Shown here in pieces: positions 1-9,701 of a DNA stretch of 64,000 bases. The notes beneath the pieces are model-generated. The model was given only the letters and a program-made list of their open reading frames with translations. It had not been told where the DNA came from and did not search any database. The translations under genes and the position numbers were made by a program. The DNA is from Oryza sativa Japonica Group (taxonomy: Eukaryota; Streptophyta; Magnoliopsida; Poales; Poaceae), in NCBI RefSeq assembly GCF_034140825.1, contig NC_089039.1, positions 29,214,501 to 29,278,500 on the forward strand. The letters run 5' to 3'. Position 1 is the first letter of the stretch; every line of letters begins with the position of its first letter.

Positions 1-1257
1 CGGGCCAGGCGGCGGTCCAGCGCCGCCGCACGGGTGGGGAGGTCGCGAGCCGTGAGCCAGCGAGGACGCAAGGTGGGCAGGCAGCGGCGCAGCACTTCAG
101 TGGCCGGCAACGACGCAGCGTGTATCAGCAACCCGGTGATTGGAATTGAAATTGAAATCGGTAACCTGCTAACCTCTAATAGTAATACGCAAACCTCTAA
201 TACTAATACGCATAGACAGTCTAAAATACTAATACGCATAGACAGTCTAAAATAGTGTCTCAATGGTTCATGTTCAGTGAGGTAGTGATTCAAATTTATA
301 ATTGGTTTCTATACATTTTTAGATTGTCAACATGTCAAAAAAGAACACTGCTCACGTATTACGCATTATTCTAGTGTCCCAGCAACACAAATACCAGCGA
401 TCCTACATATCATTAGTTAGGTGTATGTCTACTTTGAACTATGACATGTAGCCAATTTATACGTGAGACATGTTTCGATTTATGCTGGCCTAATTTGTTC
501 AGCCCCCACTATTATTTTTTCTTGGATCTGCCCAGCCTCCATTGATGATTTTGTTTACCTCTTGCTACGTGTTCACTGTGCGATTTGTTGTGCTGAAAAG
601 TTTTTTGTTCTCTCTCCAAAAGATCTACTGTTAGTCTGTCAAAGTTCAGTTTGAAGTAGTGATTTCTGAATCTCGTCGGGGAAATCAGTCATTTGTTTCG
701 TTGAGCTGTTTGGCGAAGCAACTGTGTCATTTCATTGTGCTAACTGCTAAGATCGTGTCAGTAAAGATTTATGATGTCTACTTGTACTTATGCTGTGACC
801 TGTTTGAGGTCTTATCTTGACATTCTATCTTATTACACTTTGATAATTAAATCGAGAAATTGATTATCTATACTCTTCGTTATGCTAACTGCTAAGATCA
901 TGCGAAGATTTATGGTGTCTACTTCTACTTATGCTGTGACCTGTTTGAGATCTTATTATGCTTTAGTAATTATATTGACAAATTAGTTATCTATACTCTT
1001 TATTATGCTTTGATAATTATATTGGCAAATTGGTTATCTATACTCTTTTTAAAGAACAAAATAGTGGTGGTGGAGGCAGTTAATTTGCCACCCCACCAAC
1101 TCTGTCGATATTTTTTTTTACCAACTACTTCTGTTCTGTTCTTAATTTTATTTCTGGGTCTGATTAATTTAAGATGTTGATTACATTGGACATGGCTTGA
1201 TTTTATTTGTACTAACACCAACAGGTTTTTGGGTTCCACCAGCTGGTCTTTCTTAGG
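1..1257 (+). other. Upstream region and probable 5' leader intron of the hAT-derived gene
   Basis: No convincing coding exon is visible. The first 120 bases are GC-rich and could be a non-coding first exon or its promoter. The rest is AT-rich, and a clear acceptor (cttag) lies directly before the ATG at 1258, so much of this stretch is probably a 5' leader intron. A short tandem repeat (actaatacgcatagacagtc type) lies at about 176-255, and a larger direct duplication lies at 737-1050 (listed separately). Confidence 0.5.
737..1050. repeat. Direct duplication in the leader (about 2.3 copies)
   Basis: A unit of about 120-145 bases occurs at about 737-880 and again at 881-1002, with a third partial copy at 1003-1050. 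Shared landmarks are 'taactgctaagatc', 'atgctgtgacctgtttga' and 'ttatctatactctt'. The copies differ by small indels and substitutions, so the duplication is not very recent. It lies in presumed intronic leader sequence and has no visible coding role. Confidence 0.75.
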
Positions 1258-3516
1258 ATGTGTGAACCAAGTGGCAGTGATGATGCAATGGTGCATGCCA
1301 GTGAGATGGTTGATGGTGATGAGATGATCCACGGCAATGAGATGGTAGTTCATGACAGTGTGATGATCGATGGTAACGAGATGGTTCAAGAGAACGTCAT
1401 GGTCCATGGGAGTGGTGAGATGGTTCAAGGAAGTGAGATGGTCCATAATAATGAAATCATTCAAGTTAATGACATGATACAAGTCAACGAGATGGTCAAT
1501 GGTGATAAGATGGCCCATGGTCATGAGTTGGTCGGTGTTGAGTTGACCACGCCAACCGCATCAAGACGCCGGAGAAAAAAGTCAGTTGTCTGGGAGCACT
1601 TCACGATTGAAGAAATGCCTGGGGGAGTTTCACGAGCATCCTGCAATCTATGCAAGCAAACCTTCGCATACAGTTGCGGCTCAAAAATTTCAGGTACTAG
1701 CCATCTCAAGAGGCATATCACCCTGGCTTCATGTCCCATGTTGAAAAATGAGGATATGAAACTTTCATTGCCTTTAGCGACAGTAACTAACAATGATGGT
1801 GAGGGTTGTGCAGAACGTGTTGCTAAAAGGCATTACAGATCTACTGGCTATGCAAATGCTATGTTTGATCAAGACCGCACCTGCTCGAATCTGGCTAAGA
1901 TGATAATTTTGCATGACTACCCACTTCACATTGTCGAACAGCGAGGCTTCACTGCATTTATTGGGAGTTTGCAGCCTCGTTTCAGGGTGATAGATGTTGA
2001 TACAATTGAAGGACAGGTGCATTCTGTTTATCAGAAAGAAAGGGAAAACCTGATGCATGTGTTCAGCACTGTGCCTGGAAGAATCAGCCTCACTGTAAGA
2101 TTGTGGGCAACTAGTCAGACTCTTGGATATATTTCACTTGCAGCACAATTTATTGACACTGAATGGAGAGTGCATCGAAGAATGGTTAACTTCATGATGG
2201 TCTCTTCGCCTCATTCAGAGAATTCACTTAGTGAAGCTATCAGTACAAGCCTCTCAGACTGGAACATGAAGGACAAGCTATTCACCATCACATTGGATAA
2301 TGATCCCTCGTCACATGATATCTACAGTGCAAACATGATAAACTATCTCTCCAACAAGAAGGACAACATCATGATCAAGGGCCAGTTGTTTGTTGTGAGA
2401 TGTTATGCACATATACTGAACACAGTCGCACAAGATGTCATTGCTTCTGTTCATAGTGTGATCTATCATATCCGTGAAAGTATAAAGTTCATAAAAGCTT
2501 CTTCTGTCCACGAGGATAAGTTTGCGGAAATTGCTCTGCAGTTGGAGATCCCCAGTGCAAAGACCCTTTGTCTCGATGTTACAACCCAGTGGAATACAAC
2601 TTATCTTATGCTTCTGGCTGCATTGGATTATCAGCAGGTATTTGCATCATTAGAGACGTGTGATGGTGACTACAATGAAGCACCATCCACAGAGGACTGG
2701 AAGAAGGTCGAGGCGGCATGCAGTTATCTTAGTCTGCTCTATGATTCTGCACACAACATCATGGCTGCACCAAATCCAACTTCAAATATCTTCTTCCATG
2801 AGGCATGGAAGCTTCAGTCAGAGCTTTCAAATGCCATTGCCCATGAAGACCCAATTTTCAGGAGCACTGCCAAAATCATGCATGAAAGGTTCGACAAGTA
2901 CTGGAAGGACTGCAACCTCGTGCTAGCCATTGCTGTTGTCATGGATCCACGCTTCAAGATGAAGCTTGTTGAGTTCAGCTACTCAAAAATTCATAGTGTC
3001 GAGGCCGCGAAGTATGTCAAGGTGGTGGATGATGCTATCCATGAGCTTTACAGCGAGTATGCCACGCAGGGGGAAGCTAACAGAGATGCCCATGTAACGG
3101 ACAATAGTGCTGCAGTGACTCCACCCAATGGCGATGAACTCTTAGACTTCGATATCTATCTTTCAGAAATTGCGACGAGCCAGCCCTCAATATCTGAGCT
3201 GGAGCAATACCTGGAAGAAGCCCTCATGCCCCGCATCCAAGACTTTGAAATTTTGGAGTGGTGGAAGCTTAACACCATTAAGTTCCCAACACTCTCCAAG
3301 ATGGCTCGTGATGTATTGGCCATCCCCATGTCCATGGTGAGCAGTGGTAGCTCTATATTTTCGGCGACGGCAACGGGAAGCCAGATGCTTGATGACTACA
3401 GAAGCTCCCTGCGTCCTGAAACTGTGGAGGCTCTTTTCTGTGCGAAGGACTGGCTGCAGTACCCACCGGCTACCACTGAAGCTCCAAGCACAGCGTTGGT
3501 GAAGATGGAGAACTAA
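1258..3516 (+). CDS. BED zinc finger, hAT-transposase-derived protein (RICESLEEPER/DAYSLEEPER type)
   Basis: Single uninterrupted frame of 752 aa. The order is: a methionine/glutamate-rich repetitive N-terminus (about residues 10-95, recurrent EM[V/I] motifs); a basic patch RRRRKK (about 102); a BED zinc finger (about 108-165, with CNLC followed by HLKRH); an hAT RNase-H-like core with LDNDPSSHD; the conserved MDPRFKMK segment (about residue 562); and the C-terminal hAT dimerisation region (about 650-740, ending FCAKDWLQY). Length and order match domesticated hAT proteins such as rice RICESLEEPER and Arabidopsis DAYSLEEPER, which are DNA-binding host factors needed for normal growth. No flanking hAT terminal repeats were recognised, which fits a host gene rather than a mobile copy. 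An acceptor site immediately precedes the ATG, implying a 5' UTR intron. Which paralogue this is cannot be decided here. Confidence 0.85.
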   Translation: MCEPSGSDDAMVHASEMVDGDEMIHGNEMVVHDSVMIDGNEMVQENVMVHGSGEMVQGSEMVHNNEIIQVNDMIQVNEMVNGDKMAHGHELVGVELTTPTASRRRRKKSVVWEHFTIEEMPGGVSRASCNLCKQTFAYSCGSKISGTSHLKRHITLASCPMLKNEDMKLSLPLATVTNNDGEGCAERVAKRHYRSTGYANAMFDQDRTCSNLAKMIILHDYPLHIVEQRGFTAFIGSLQPRFRVIDVDTIEGQVHSVYQKERENLMHVFSTVPGRISLTVRLWATSQTLGYISLAAQFIDTEWRVHRRMVNFMMVSSPHSENSLSEAISTSLSDWNMKDKLFTITLDNDPSSHDIYSANMINYLSNKKDNIMIKGQLFVVRCYAHILNTVAQDVIASVHSVIYHIRESIKFIKASSVHEDKFAEIALQLEIPSAKTLCLDVTTQWNTTYLMLLAALDYQQVFASLETCDGDYNEAPSTEDWKKVEAACSYLSLLYDSAHNIMAAPNPTSNIFFHEAWKLQSELSNAIAHEDPIFRSTAKIMHERFDKYWKDCNLVLAIAVVMDPRFKMKLVEFSYSKIHSVEAAKYVKVVDDAIHELYSEYATQGEANRDAHVTDNSAAVTPPNGDELLDFDIYLSEIATSQPSISELEQYLEEALMPRIQDFEILEWWKLNTIKFPTLSKMARDVLAIPMSMVSSGSSIFSATATGSQMLDDYRSSLRPETVEALFCAKDWLQYPPATTEAPSTALVKMEN

Positions 3517-3731
3517 GTTATAACTTAGTATTAGTTAAATATTTGCATTTAGGTGGTGTTTAATTTGCATGTGGTTTTTTGGCTGTGTGAGTGGTTTAGA
3601 ACATAGAATGTGACTCAGATTCCGTTCTAGCTACCCCTCAGATTACTTTGCACCATATGTTATATTACTAGATAATCTTAAGCCATGTGACTGAGAGTTC
3701 GAAGTTATAAAGGATATTAGGAGCCATCTTC

Positions 3732-3737
3732 AATAAA
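3732..3737 (+). terminator. Candidate polyadenylation signal of the hAT-derived gene
   Basis: AATAAA about 215 bases after the stop codon, in AT-rich 3' flank and before the first transposon at 3888. The 3517-3887 stretch otherwise shows nothing. Confidence 0.4.
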
Positions 3738-3887
3738 GTTAGGCAATTAGAGGCATGTGAACAGGATGGATTCACTTGATTTCGCTGGTGCTTTCTTATT
3801 GTTCTTTCACAGTATTCTTGTTATAGTGTTTGGGTTAGTTGTGCTTGTTGTTATTCATGATGTTTTTACTTCATGATGAGCCAAATT

Positions 3888-4530
3888 TAAGTCCACTTTG
3901 TCTCTCTTAACTAGTGGCTAAATTTGATTCGTATCCCTAAACCACGATACTGGATATCTCGACCTCTAACTATTTAAATTGGTGCAAGGTGGTTTCGCTG
4001 ATGTGGCATTCTGTGACATCCAATTCATCAAATAAATTAAAAATATGACATCCAATTCATCAAATAAATTTAAAAATAAAGTGACAGTAGTGGCACCGGC
4101 AAAGGAAGGCCGCGTCAGGCACATCCGATTCATCAAATAAATTAAAAATGTGACATCCAATTCATCAAATAAATTAAAAAATAAAGTGACAGTAGTGGCA
4201 TTCTGTGACATCCAAGTCATCAAATAAATTAAAAAAATAAAGTGACAATAGTGGCACCGGCAAAGGAAGGCCGCGTCAGGCGGCGGAGGGGAGCCAGGGG
4301 AGGAGGGGCCGAAGGGGAAGAGGAAGAATGACGTGTGTCTCACAAGATGACTCAGCGGGATAGACTAGGTCAAAGTGCCATGTCATCGAAACCGCCTCCA
4401 AAACTGTTAAAGGAATCAAATTACACTGGTTTTAATAGTTGGGAGGGTCAAGATATCCAGTATTGTAGTTTAGGGATATGATCATATCAATTAGATTGGG
4501 GCTATAGTTGAGGGAGTAAAGATGGACTTA
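3888..4530. mobile_element. Non-autonomous Mutator-type element with degenerate long inverted repeats
   Basis: The left end (taagtccactttg, then 'ccctaaaccacgatactgga') and the right end (tccagtattgtagtttaggg, then 'gatggactta') are imperfect inverted repeats of about 110 bases. The inside holds about five copies of a 'gacatccaattcatcaaat' repeat and two copies of a 'gtgacagtagtggcaccggc' block. The terminal motif resembles the elements at 26884 and 39446, which have 9-10 base target duplications, hence the Mutator-type assignment. No clean target duplication was found here. No coding capacity. Confidence 0.65.
4013..4290. repeat. Internal tandem repeats of the 3888-4530 element
   Basis: Five copies of a unit containing 'catccaattcatcaaataa' and two copies of a longer block with 'caccggcaaaggaaggccgc' are arranged head to tail. 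They lie wholly inside the element. Confidence 0.7.
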
Positions 4531-4551
4531 CTCTCCCAAGCCGCAAAGCGC

Positions 4552-6295
4552 AGAAAAAGTGCACCCAAGGTCCCTCAACTTGTCATCGAATTACAAAATC
4601 GTCCCCCAACCACAAAACCGGATATCCGGCGTCCCCCAACAAACCAAAACCAGTTATAATAGGTCCCTCGGCGGTTTTAATCCCGGTTTTGTCCTATGTG
4701 GCGGTTGACTCAGCGTGGGACCCACATGGGCCCCACATGTCAGGCTGCCACATCAGCACATACTCTATTTCCCCCTCTTCTCTCTCTGTGTTCTCTCCTT
4801 CCTTCCTCCCCCTCGCTCTCTGCTCTCGCACAAGCGGCAACGCGCGCGGCCGGCGACGGTGGCTCCCGATTGGCGGCGCGCGGGCTCGCCGGCCTCCCCG
4901 TCCCCCTAGTGCGGTCGGCGATGGCAGCGTGCGGCTGCGGCCATCATGCGGAGATCGACTCGACAACGCCGCCATCAAGTCGCTGCCGTCGGGCGTCGGC
5001 GATGGCGGCGCGCAGCTGCGGCCGGCAGGGGAGGCGGAGGAGGTATGCACGGACGCCCTTGCCCTCGTCGTCGATGTCGCCACCGATGAAGAGGTCCACG
5101 CCGCTCACCAGTTCGCATGCCTCGTCGTCGTCCACGCTCGCCACTCCGGTCCGGCCGCGGCCTAGCGGACAAGCGACAAGAAGCCGGCGGCGTGGCGCCC
5201 CCTCCCGAAGCCGCCGACGACGATGAGGCCGGGCGGCACGGAGTCGTCGGCGCCGCCGCTCCCCATCCGCAGCCGTGCTCGCCTGCTGCTGCTGCGGCCG
5301 CTGCCTCTCCGCCACCGCGAACACCCGCCGACGCTGCCTTGCCCTGCCGCTGCCCTCCCCTTCCCCGCCGCTCATTCCCCGTCGGCCGCGCCGACCCTCT
5401 TCGCCGCTCCTCCTCCTCTCCGTCTCTCCTTCCCCGTCGGCCGCACCGTCCCTCTTCCCTGCCGCATCGGTGACGCCGCCGCCACCGCATCTGCCCTCCT
5501 CTTCGCCGCGCTCCTCCCTCGCCAGCCACCAGCCGCCAGCCGCCTCACCCCGACGATGACGCACGGTCATGGCAATGGCCGCGCACGGCACGTGGGGGAG
5601 GAGGGAAGGCAGATGACCACCACGGTCCTCCCCGCGTGACGGCAGCCATCGGCGGCGCTCCGCTTCCCGTCCCGGTCTCCCACGCCACCCTCGATTTGCT
5701 CCCCTCCCCTTCCCTCGCCGACTGCCGTTCCCATCCCCACCCCCGCCGTTGCCGCCGCCGCCGCCCACCTCGCCGTCTCCACGCCCGACTTCGACGCCAC
5801 GGCGGGGGCCCTCTTTGCGCGCCTCAGCGGCCGCGCGCGCCGCGCGGTCGAGGAGGGTGGGGCCGCCGCGCTCGCCTCCGACGAGGCCGATGCCGTGCCG
5901 TCGCCGCCGTGTCACCCTCCGCCGTCCCTCCGCCTCGTGGGCCTCGTGGGCGGCGGCCGGCGGAGGAGCCCGCGCGCCGCTCCTCCCCCCACGTCGCCTG
6001 TCGCCGGCTGCCGCCGCCCTCCTCCTCCCGCTGGCTGAGTTAGAGAAGGGAGAGAGAGAGATGAGGAAGGGAGAGAGGAGGGGGAAGAGAGAAGGCTGAT
6101 GTGGCAGCCTGACATGTGGGGCCCACGTGGGTCCCACGCTGAGTCAGCCGCCACATAGGACGAAACCGGGGTTAAAACCGCCGAGGGACTATGACCAGTT
6201 GTGGTTAGTTGGGGGACGCCGGATATCCGGTTTTGTGGTTGGGGGACAATTTTGTAATTCGATGACAAGTTGAGGGACCTTGGGTGCACTTTTTC
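4552..6295. mobile_element. Long-TIR Mutator-like element, 1744 bp, with 11-bp target duplication
   Basis: The ends are inverted repeats of over 200 bases (left from agaaaaagtgcacccaagg, right ending ccttgggtgcactttttc), about 93% identical by eye. The bases ccgcaaagcgc occur directly outside both ends (4541-4551 and 6296-6306), an 11-base target duplication in the Mutator size range. The interior (about 4800-6080) is extremely GC-rich, runs open in several frames on both strands and is rich in Arg, Pro, Gly and Ala. That could be captured host sequence (Pack-MULE), but no domain is recognisable. Insertion was just upstream of TOM7. Confidence 0.85.
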
Positions 6296-6499
6296 CCGCA
6301 AAGCGCCTATCTCCACGCGCCCAGGTATTCTCCACCGGACCAGCCCGCTTACGTCCGAAGGCCCACAAGAGCAGCTCTCTTCCCTCGCTCTCGCCGAGTG
6401 CTCCAGTAGGGTTTTGTTTAGTTTTCACTTTACCTTTTCCCGCACGGCGACGAAGAGGAGGAAGGAGCGGCGCCACCACCACCACCACCACCCCACGCC

Positions 6500-6757
6500 A
6501 TGGCGAACCCAGCGCAGGGGCCTCTGAGAGCGAGGACGAAGCCCGCGGGGAGGAGGGGCGGCGCTCCGCCGCCCGCCGCGGAGGATCCGTCCCGGGCGGC
6601 GGCGGCGGCGGCGAGGCGCTCGGTGCGGAAGTGGAGCACGTGGACGATGAAGACGGCGAAGGTGGCGGCGTACTACGGCTTCATCCCCCTCGTCATCGTC
6701 ATCGGCATGAACTCCGACCCCAAGCCCTCCATCGGACAGCTCCTCTCCCCGCTGTGA
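6500..6757 (+). CDS. TOM7: Mitochondrial import receptor subunit TOM7
   Basis: An 85-aa protein without introns. The C-terminal half carries the plant TOM7 signature: [20 protein letters not shown] followed by [20 protein letters not shown], that is, one transmembrane span (about residues 55-72) followed by the conserved NSDPKP tail. TOM7 is a small tail-anchored subunit of the outer-membrane TOM complex that modulates assembly of the import pore with TOM40, TOM22 and TOM20. The N-terminal 45 residues are rich in Ala, Arg and Pro, as in plant TOM7 proteins, which carry an extra basic cytosolic extension. The ATG at 6500 is the first in frame with the conserved region and sits in a good context (gccATGg). 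The long-TIR transposon ends about 205 bases upstream, so the promoter is short or partly within the element. Confidence 0.93.
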   Translation: MANPAQGPLRARTKPAGRRGGAPPPAAEDPSRAAAAAARRSVRKWSTWTMKTAKVAAYYGFIPLVIVIGMNSDPKPSIGQLLSPL

Positions 6758-7854
6758 TTCCGCTTCGACCCCCACTCGACTCTGCCTCCGCTTTTCTTGG
6801 GCTCTGCTACATGATCGTACTTACTGCGTAGTTGATCTGCAATTAGTACTATTTTGCTACTAGTATATTCGCTATGTGTTAGCAATATTCTGCACTGTTA
6901 ATTTGCTGGGAACTGGGAAGTTAGTACTTGCATCGATCGTCATGTAACCTTTGTGATGAATTTGGTGATGCCTGCGTTTGATTCTGATGCGTGCCAGGCA
7001 TGTCGAATACCATGGTTCGGTGCTTGCCTTGCGAGATGCCTCTTGATCTATTATTGTGTGGACCTTGTTCAGGAGAGTGTTTTTGGCCAATAGCTTTGAG
7101 CAATTCAAGGGAGTTTCAGTCTTCTTCTGGGTGCCTGTTTAGGCTGGAAATTCCAAAGATGAATACCTGTTTTCTTTACTGTATCTTGAATTCCAGTTCT
7201 TGTTGGCAATGATGCATGCTTCTACAGTTCTACTGTCGTTTCATTTGATCTTGTTGCTGTTTGTTCAACGCCTGTCTCAATGGATGCTCCTGCACTGGTT
7301 CCATAATTCAGAGTTTACAGCGTTTGAAATGTTATATCTTATATCTGTTGTTTTTCGAAATGTGAGTGATTACTGGCATATCGCTGCATTGCTGTTCATC
7401 CACATGGTGTTTAAATTTACTGGAGTTTCTAGGACAACTTGTTGCTGTCTTATACATGAATTTGAGTTTGTTTGATGCTCTCGTCTTATGCCGATCTCAA
7501 TGGATACTACCGGATTGGTTCATAGATCAGAGTTTCACATATTTACACACTGCTTGAAGCTTATATCTGATGCTATTCGAAATTTGGGTGATTGATGCAT
7601 ATTGCTGTAATTCTGTTCATCCAATGTCGAGTTTACTGGTGTTTCTGCAAGGATATCCTGTTACTGTGTGGTTACAGGAATTTGGTGAGTTTTCTTTACT
7701 AGTACTACTAACGGTGATCTTCCTTAAGATTTTTCCATGGAAATTGGGGTACAATTAGAATATCCACTCCACTGATTGTAACATGGGCGGGATAGATCTG
7801 GAACAATTATGAATGAGGCACCAGCGGGGTTGTACCAGTGTTCGTGTATTTTAA

Positions 7855-8020
7855 GGGCCTGTTCACTTTGATGCCATTTTCAACTATATCATTTTTTTTA
7901 AAATTTGCCAAAAAAAATGTTTACGTTTAGTTTGTTGTCAAATTTGGTAAATATATAAGAAATCTTACCAAAATGCTAAAATTTGGTAAGGTTTGTTTTT
8001 GCTATAATCTGAACAGGCCC
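7855..8020. mobile_element. Tourist-like MITE (PIF/Harbinger), 166 bp
   Basis: Terminal inverted repeats gggcctgttc.../...gaacaggccc, flanked by TAA on both sides (7852-7854, 8021-8023). The interior is AT-rich, with 'aaatttggtaa'-type motifs repeated in inverted order. A related copy lies at 45085-45245. Confidence 0.85.
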
Positions 8021-8427
8021 TAACTGTCTGGAACAATTACTATGTCCTAGGAGGGTGGTGCACGACTGTTTTCATGGGAGAAACGACAACGACAGGGGCG
8101 GGTAGATTATTCATGTATGTTGATCCACCTTAGGTTCATGAGCTGCCTTCCAAATGCCTCAGTTTCATCTCTCCCAGGCTATTTGGAGCATTGGGATTTC
8201 ACAGACTAGTATTTAGATAAAACAGTTCAACTCCCACCATACGGTTCTTGCAAATTGTACGACTATAGAGACGGACGGCCAAGTTTTCGACCTTTTGTTG
8301 CATCTTTGATGTAAATCCTGAGAGGCCAATTTGGTGGCTCACTGGCGTCCCTTGAAATATAAAAAAGTTAGGGGATTTTTCTTGAGATCGAACTAGTTCT
8401 TCGTAAAATCGCACCAAACTTCTTATA

Positions 8428-8573
8428 CTTCCTCCGTTTCACAATGTAATTCATTCTAGCATTTCCCACATTCATATAGTTGTTAATGAATCTAGACGTA
8501 TTTATCTAGATTCATTAACAACTATGTGAATATGGAAAATGCTAGAATGACTTACATTGTGAAACGGAGGGAG
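8428..8573. mobile_element. Stowaway MITE, 146 bp
   Basis: A near-perfect palindrome with cttcctccgtttcac at the left and gtgaaacggagggag at the right, flanked by the TA duplication (8426-8427, 8574-8575). The arms carry 'ttctagcatttcccacattc' and 'ttaatgaatctaga', typical of a common rice family. Confidence 0.9.
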
Positions 8574-9701
8574 TACGTTTCAAAGACACCTATATTTTAA
8601 AATGTCAGCTTGGTAATTAATGAAAGTGCCATTTTTTATTAACAAAATCTTGCGAAATACAATTATTACCTTCAACGTTAGGGGCAGACCTAGGCTTTGA
8701 GCAACGACATAGAACATTGAACAAAACAGTACTCCATCCGTCCTAAAATATACCAACCTTGTACTAGGATGTGAGTACGGGGTTGGCTTATTTTGGAATA
8801 GAGTAAGTACTCCCAAATATTCCTTTTTTTATATGTATTTTAGTCCTTGAGGTAAAGCCTAGATGGTGAGGTCGCCAAACTGAGTGAGTGACGCCTAAAT
8901 CTTACCATTCATGCCAACGTATTTGGCGCTAAGACATACCATCTCAGTGTCAATCTCACTGACGCCGAGGTAGAAGTCTGTATTTGAGGATAAGATTTTT
9001 ACAAGAGGTTTTTTCTAAAATACATCTTTCAAAAGAGCTAAAATATCAAAAATCCAGTAATATTCTACCATACTAGCACAAATTTGGTCTAAACTAAAAT
9101 AGGATGGCTAGCGAGTCTTGACCCATTTGTCGGTCCACCTCTATTTCACGCCAACTATTTTATGAAACCGTTCGACTCCAGTTAATAATTTTTTTGGTAA
9201 ACTACTGTACCTGATTAAACCAAATTCTCAATTTTCTTTTAATATATTGTTAAACGTGACCGTTCTTTCTACCGATTAATGGAAGTATTGCCTGTATTGG
9301 TCTAAGTTGAAAAAAAATCTGGCACATTGTTGAAGTGTTACCTGGCACAGAACTGTAGTAGTAAAGTGAACATACACAACCAACTCACCATTTTTGATGG
9401 GTCCCATGATGCAGTGACCTGGATTCGTTTCGAAATTCGAATATACAGTACAACTTAGAAATCGAAGCAAAAGAAATGGAAATAAAACCGCAACAACAAC
9501 AAATGAGAAAAAAAAACATAAAAATCGAGTCCCCGCAAAACAGAAAGTCCCCGGAAAAGGATCGCCTCGCCGGCCGCCGTTCCCTCCCCACAAACCCAAA
9601 ATCAACAGCCGGCCGGCCACCGCCACCGCCACCGCCACCTCCCCTTCCTCCTCCTCTCCCGCACCCCCGCCGCCGGCAGCCGCGCGGCGGAGCTGCCGGC
9701 G

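Larger units (their letters stand above)
6758..9701. other. 3' flank of TOM7 and intergenic DNA
   Basis: AT-rich sequence with no supportable coding exon on either strand. It contains a Tourist-like MITE (7855-8020), a Stowaway MITE (8428-8573) and a fragment at about 8730-8810 resembling a Stowaway end (tccatccgtcctaaaatata). The last 200 bases are the GC-rich leader of the next gene. Confidence 0.7.

Noticed and set aside
4944-6137. 397-codon minus-strand open frame (Arg/Gly-rich)
   Set aside because: It lies in the GC-rich interior of a Mutator-like element, several overlapping frames on both strands are equally open, and no domain is visible. It looks like a GC-driven chance frame.
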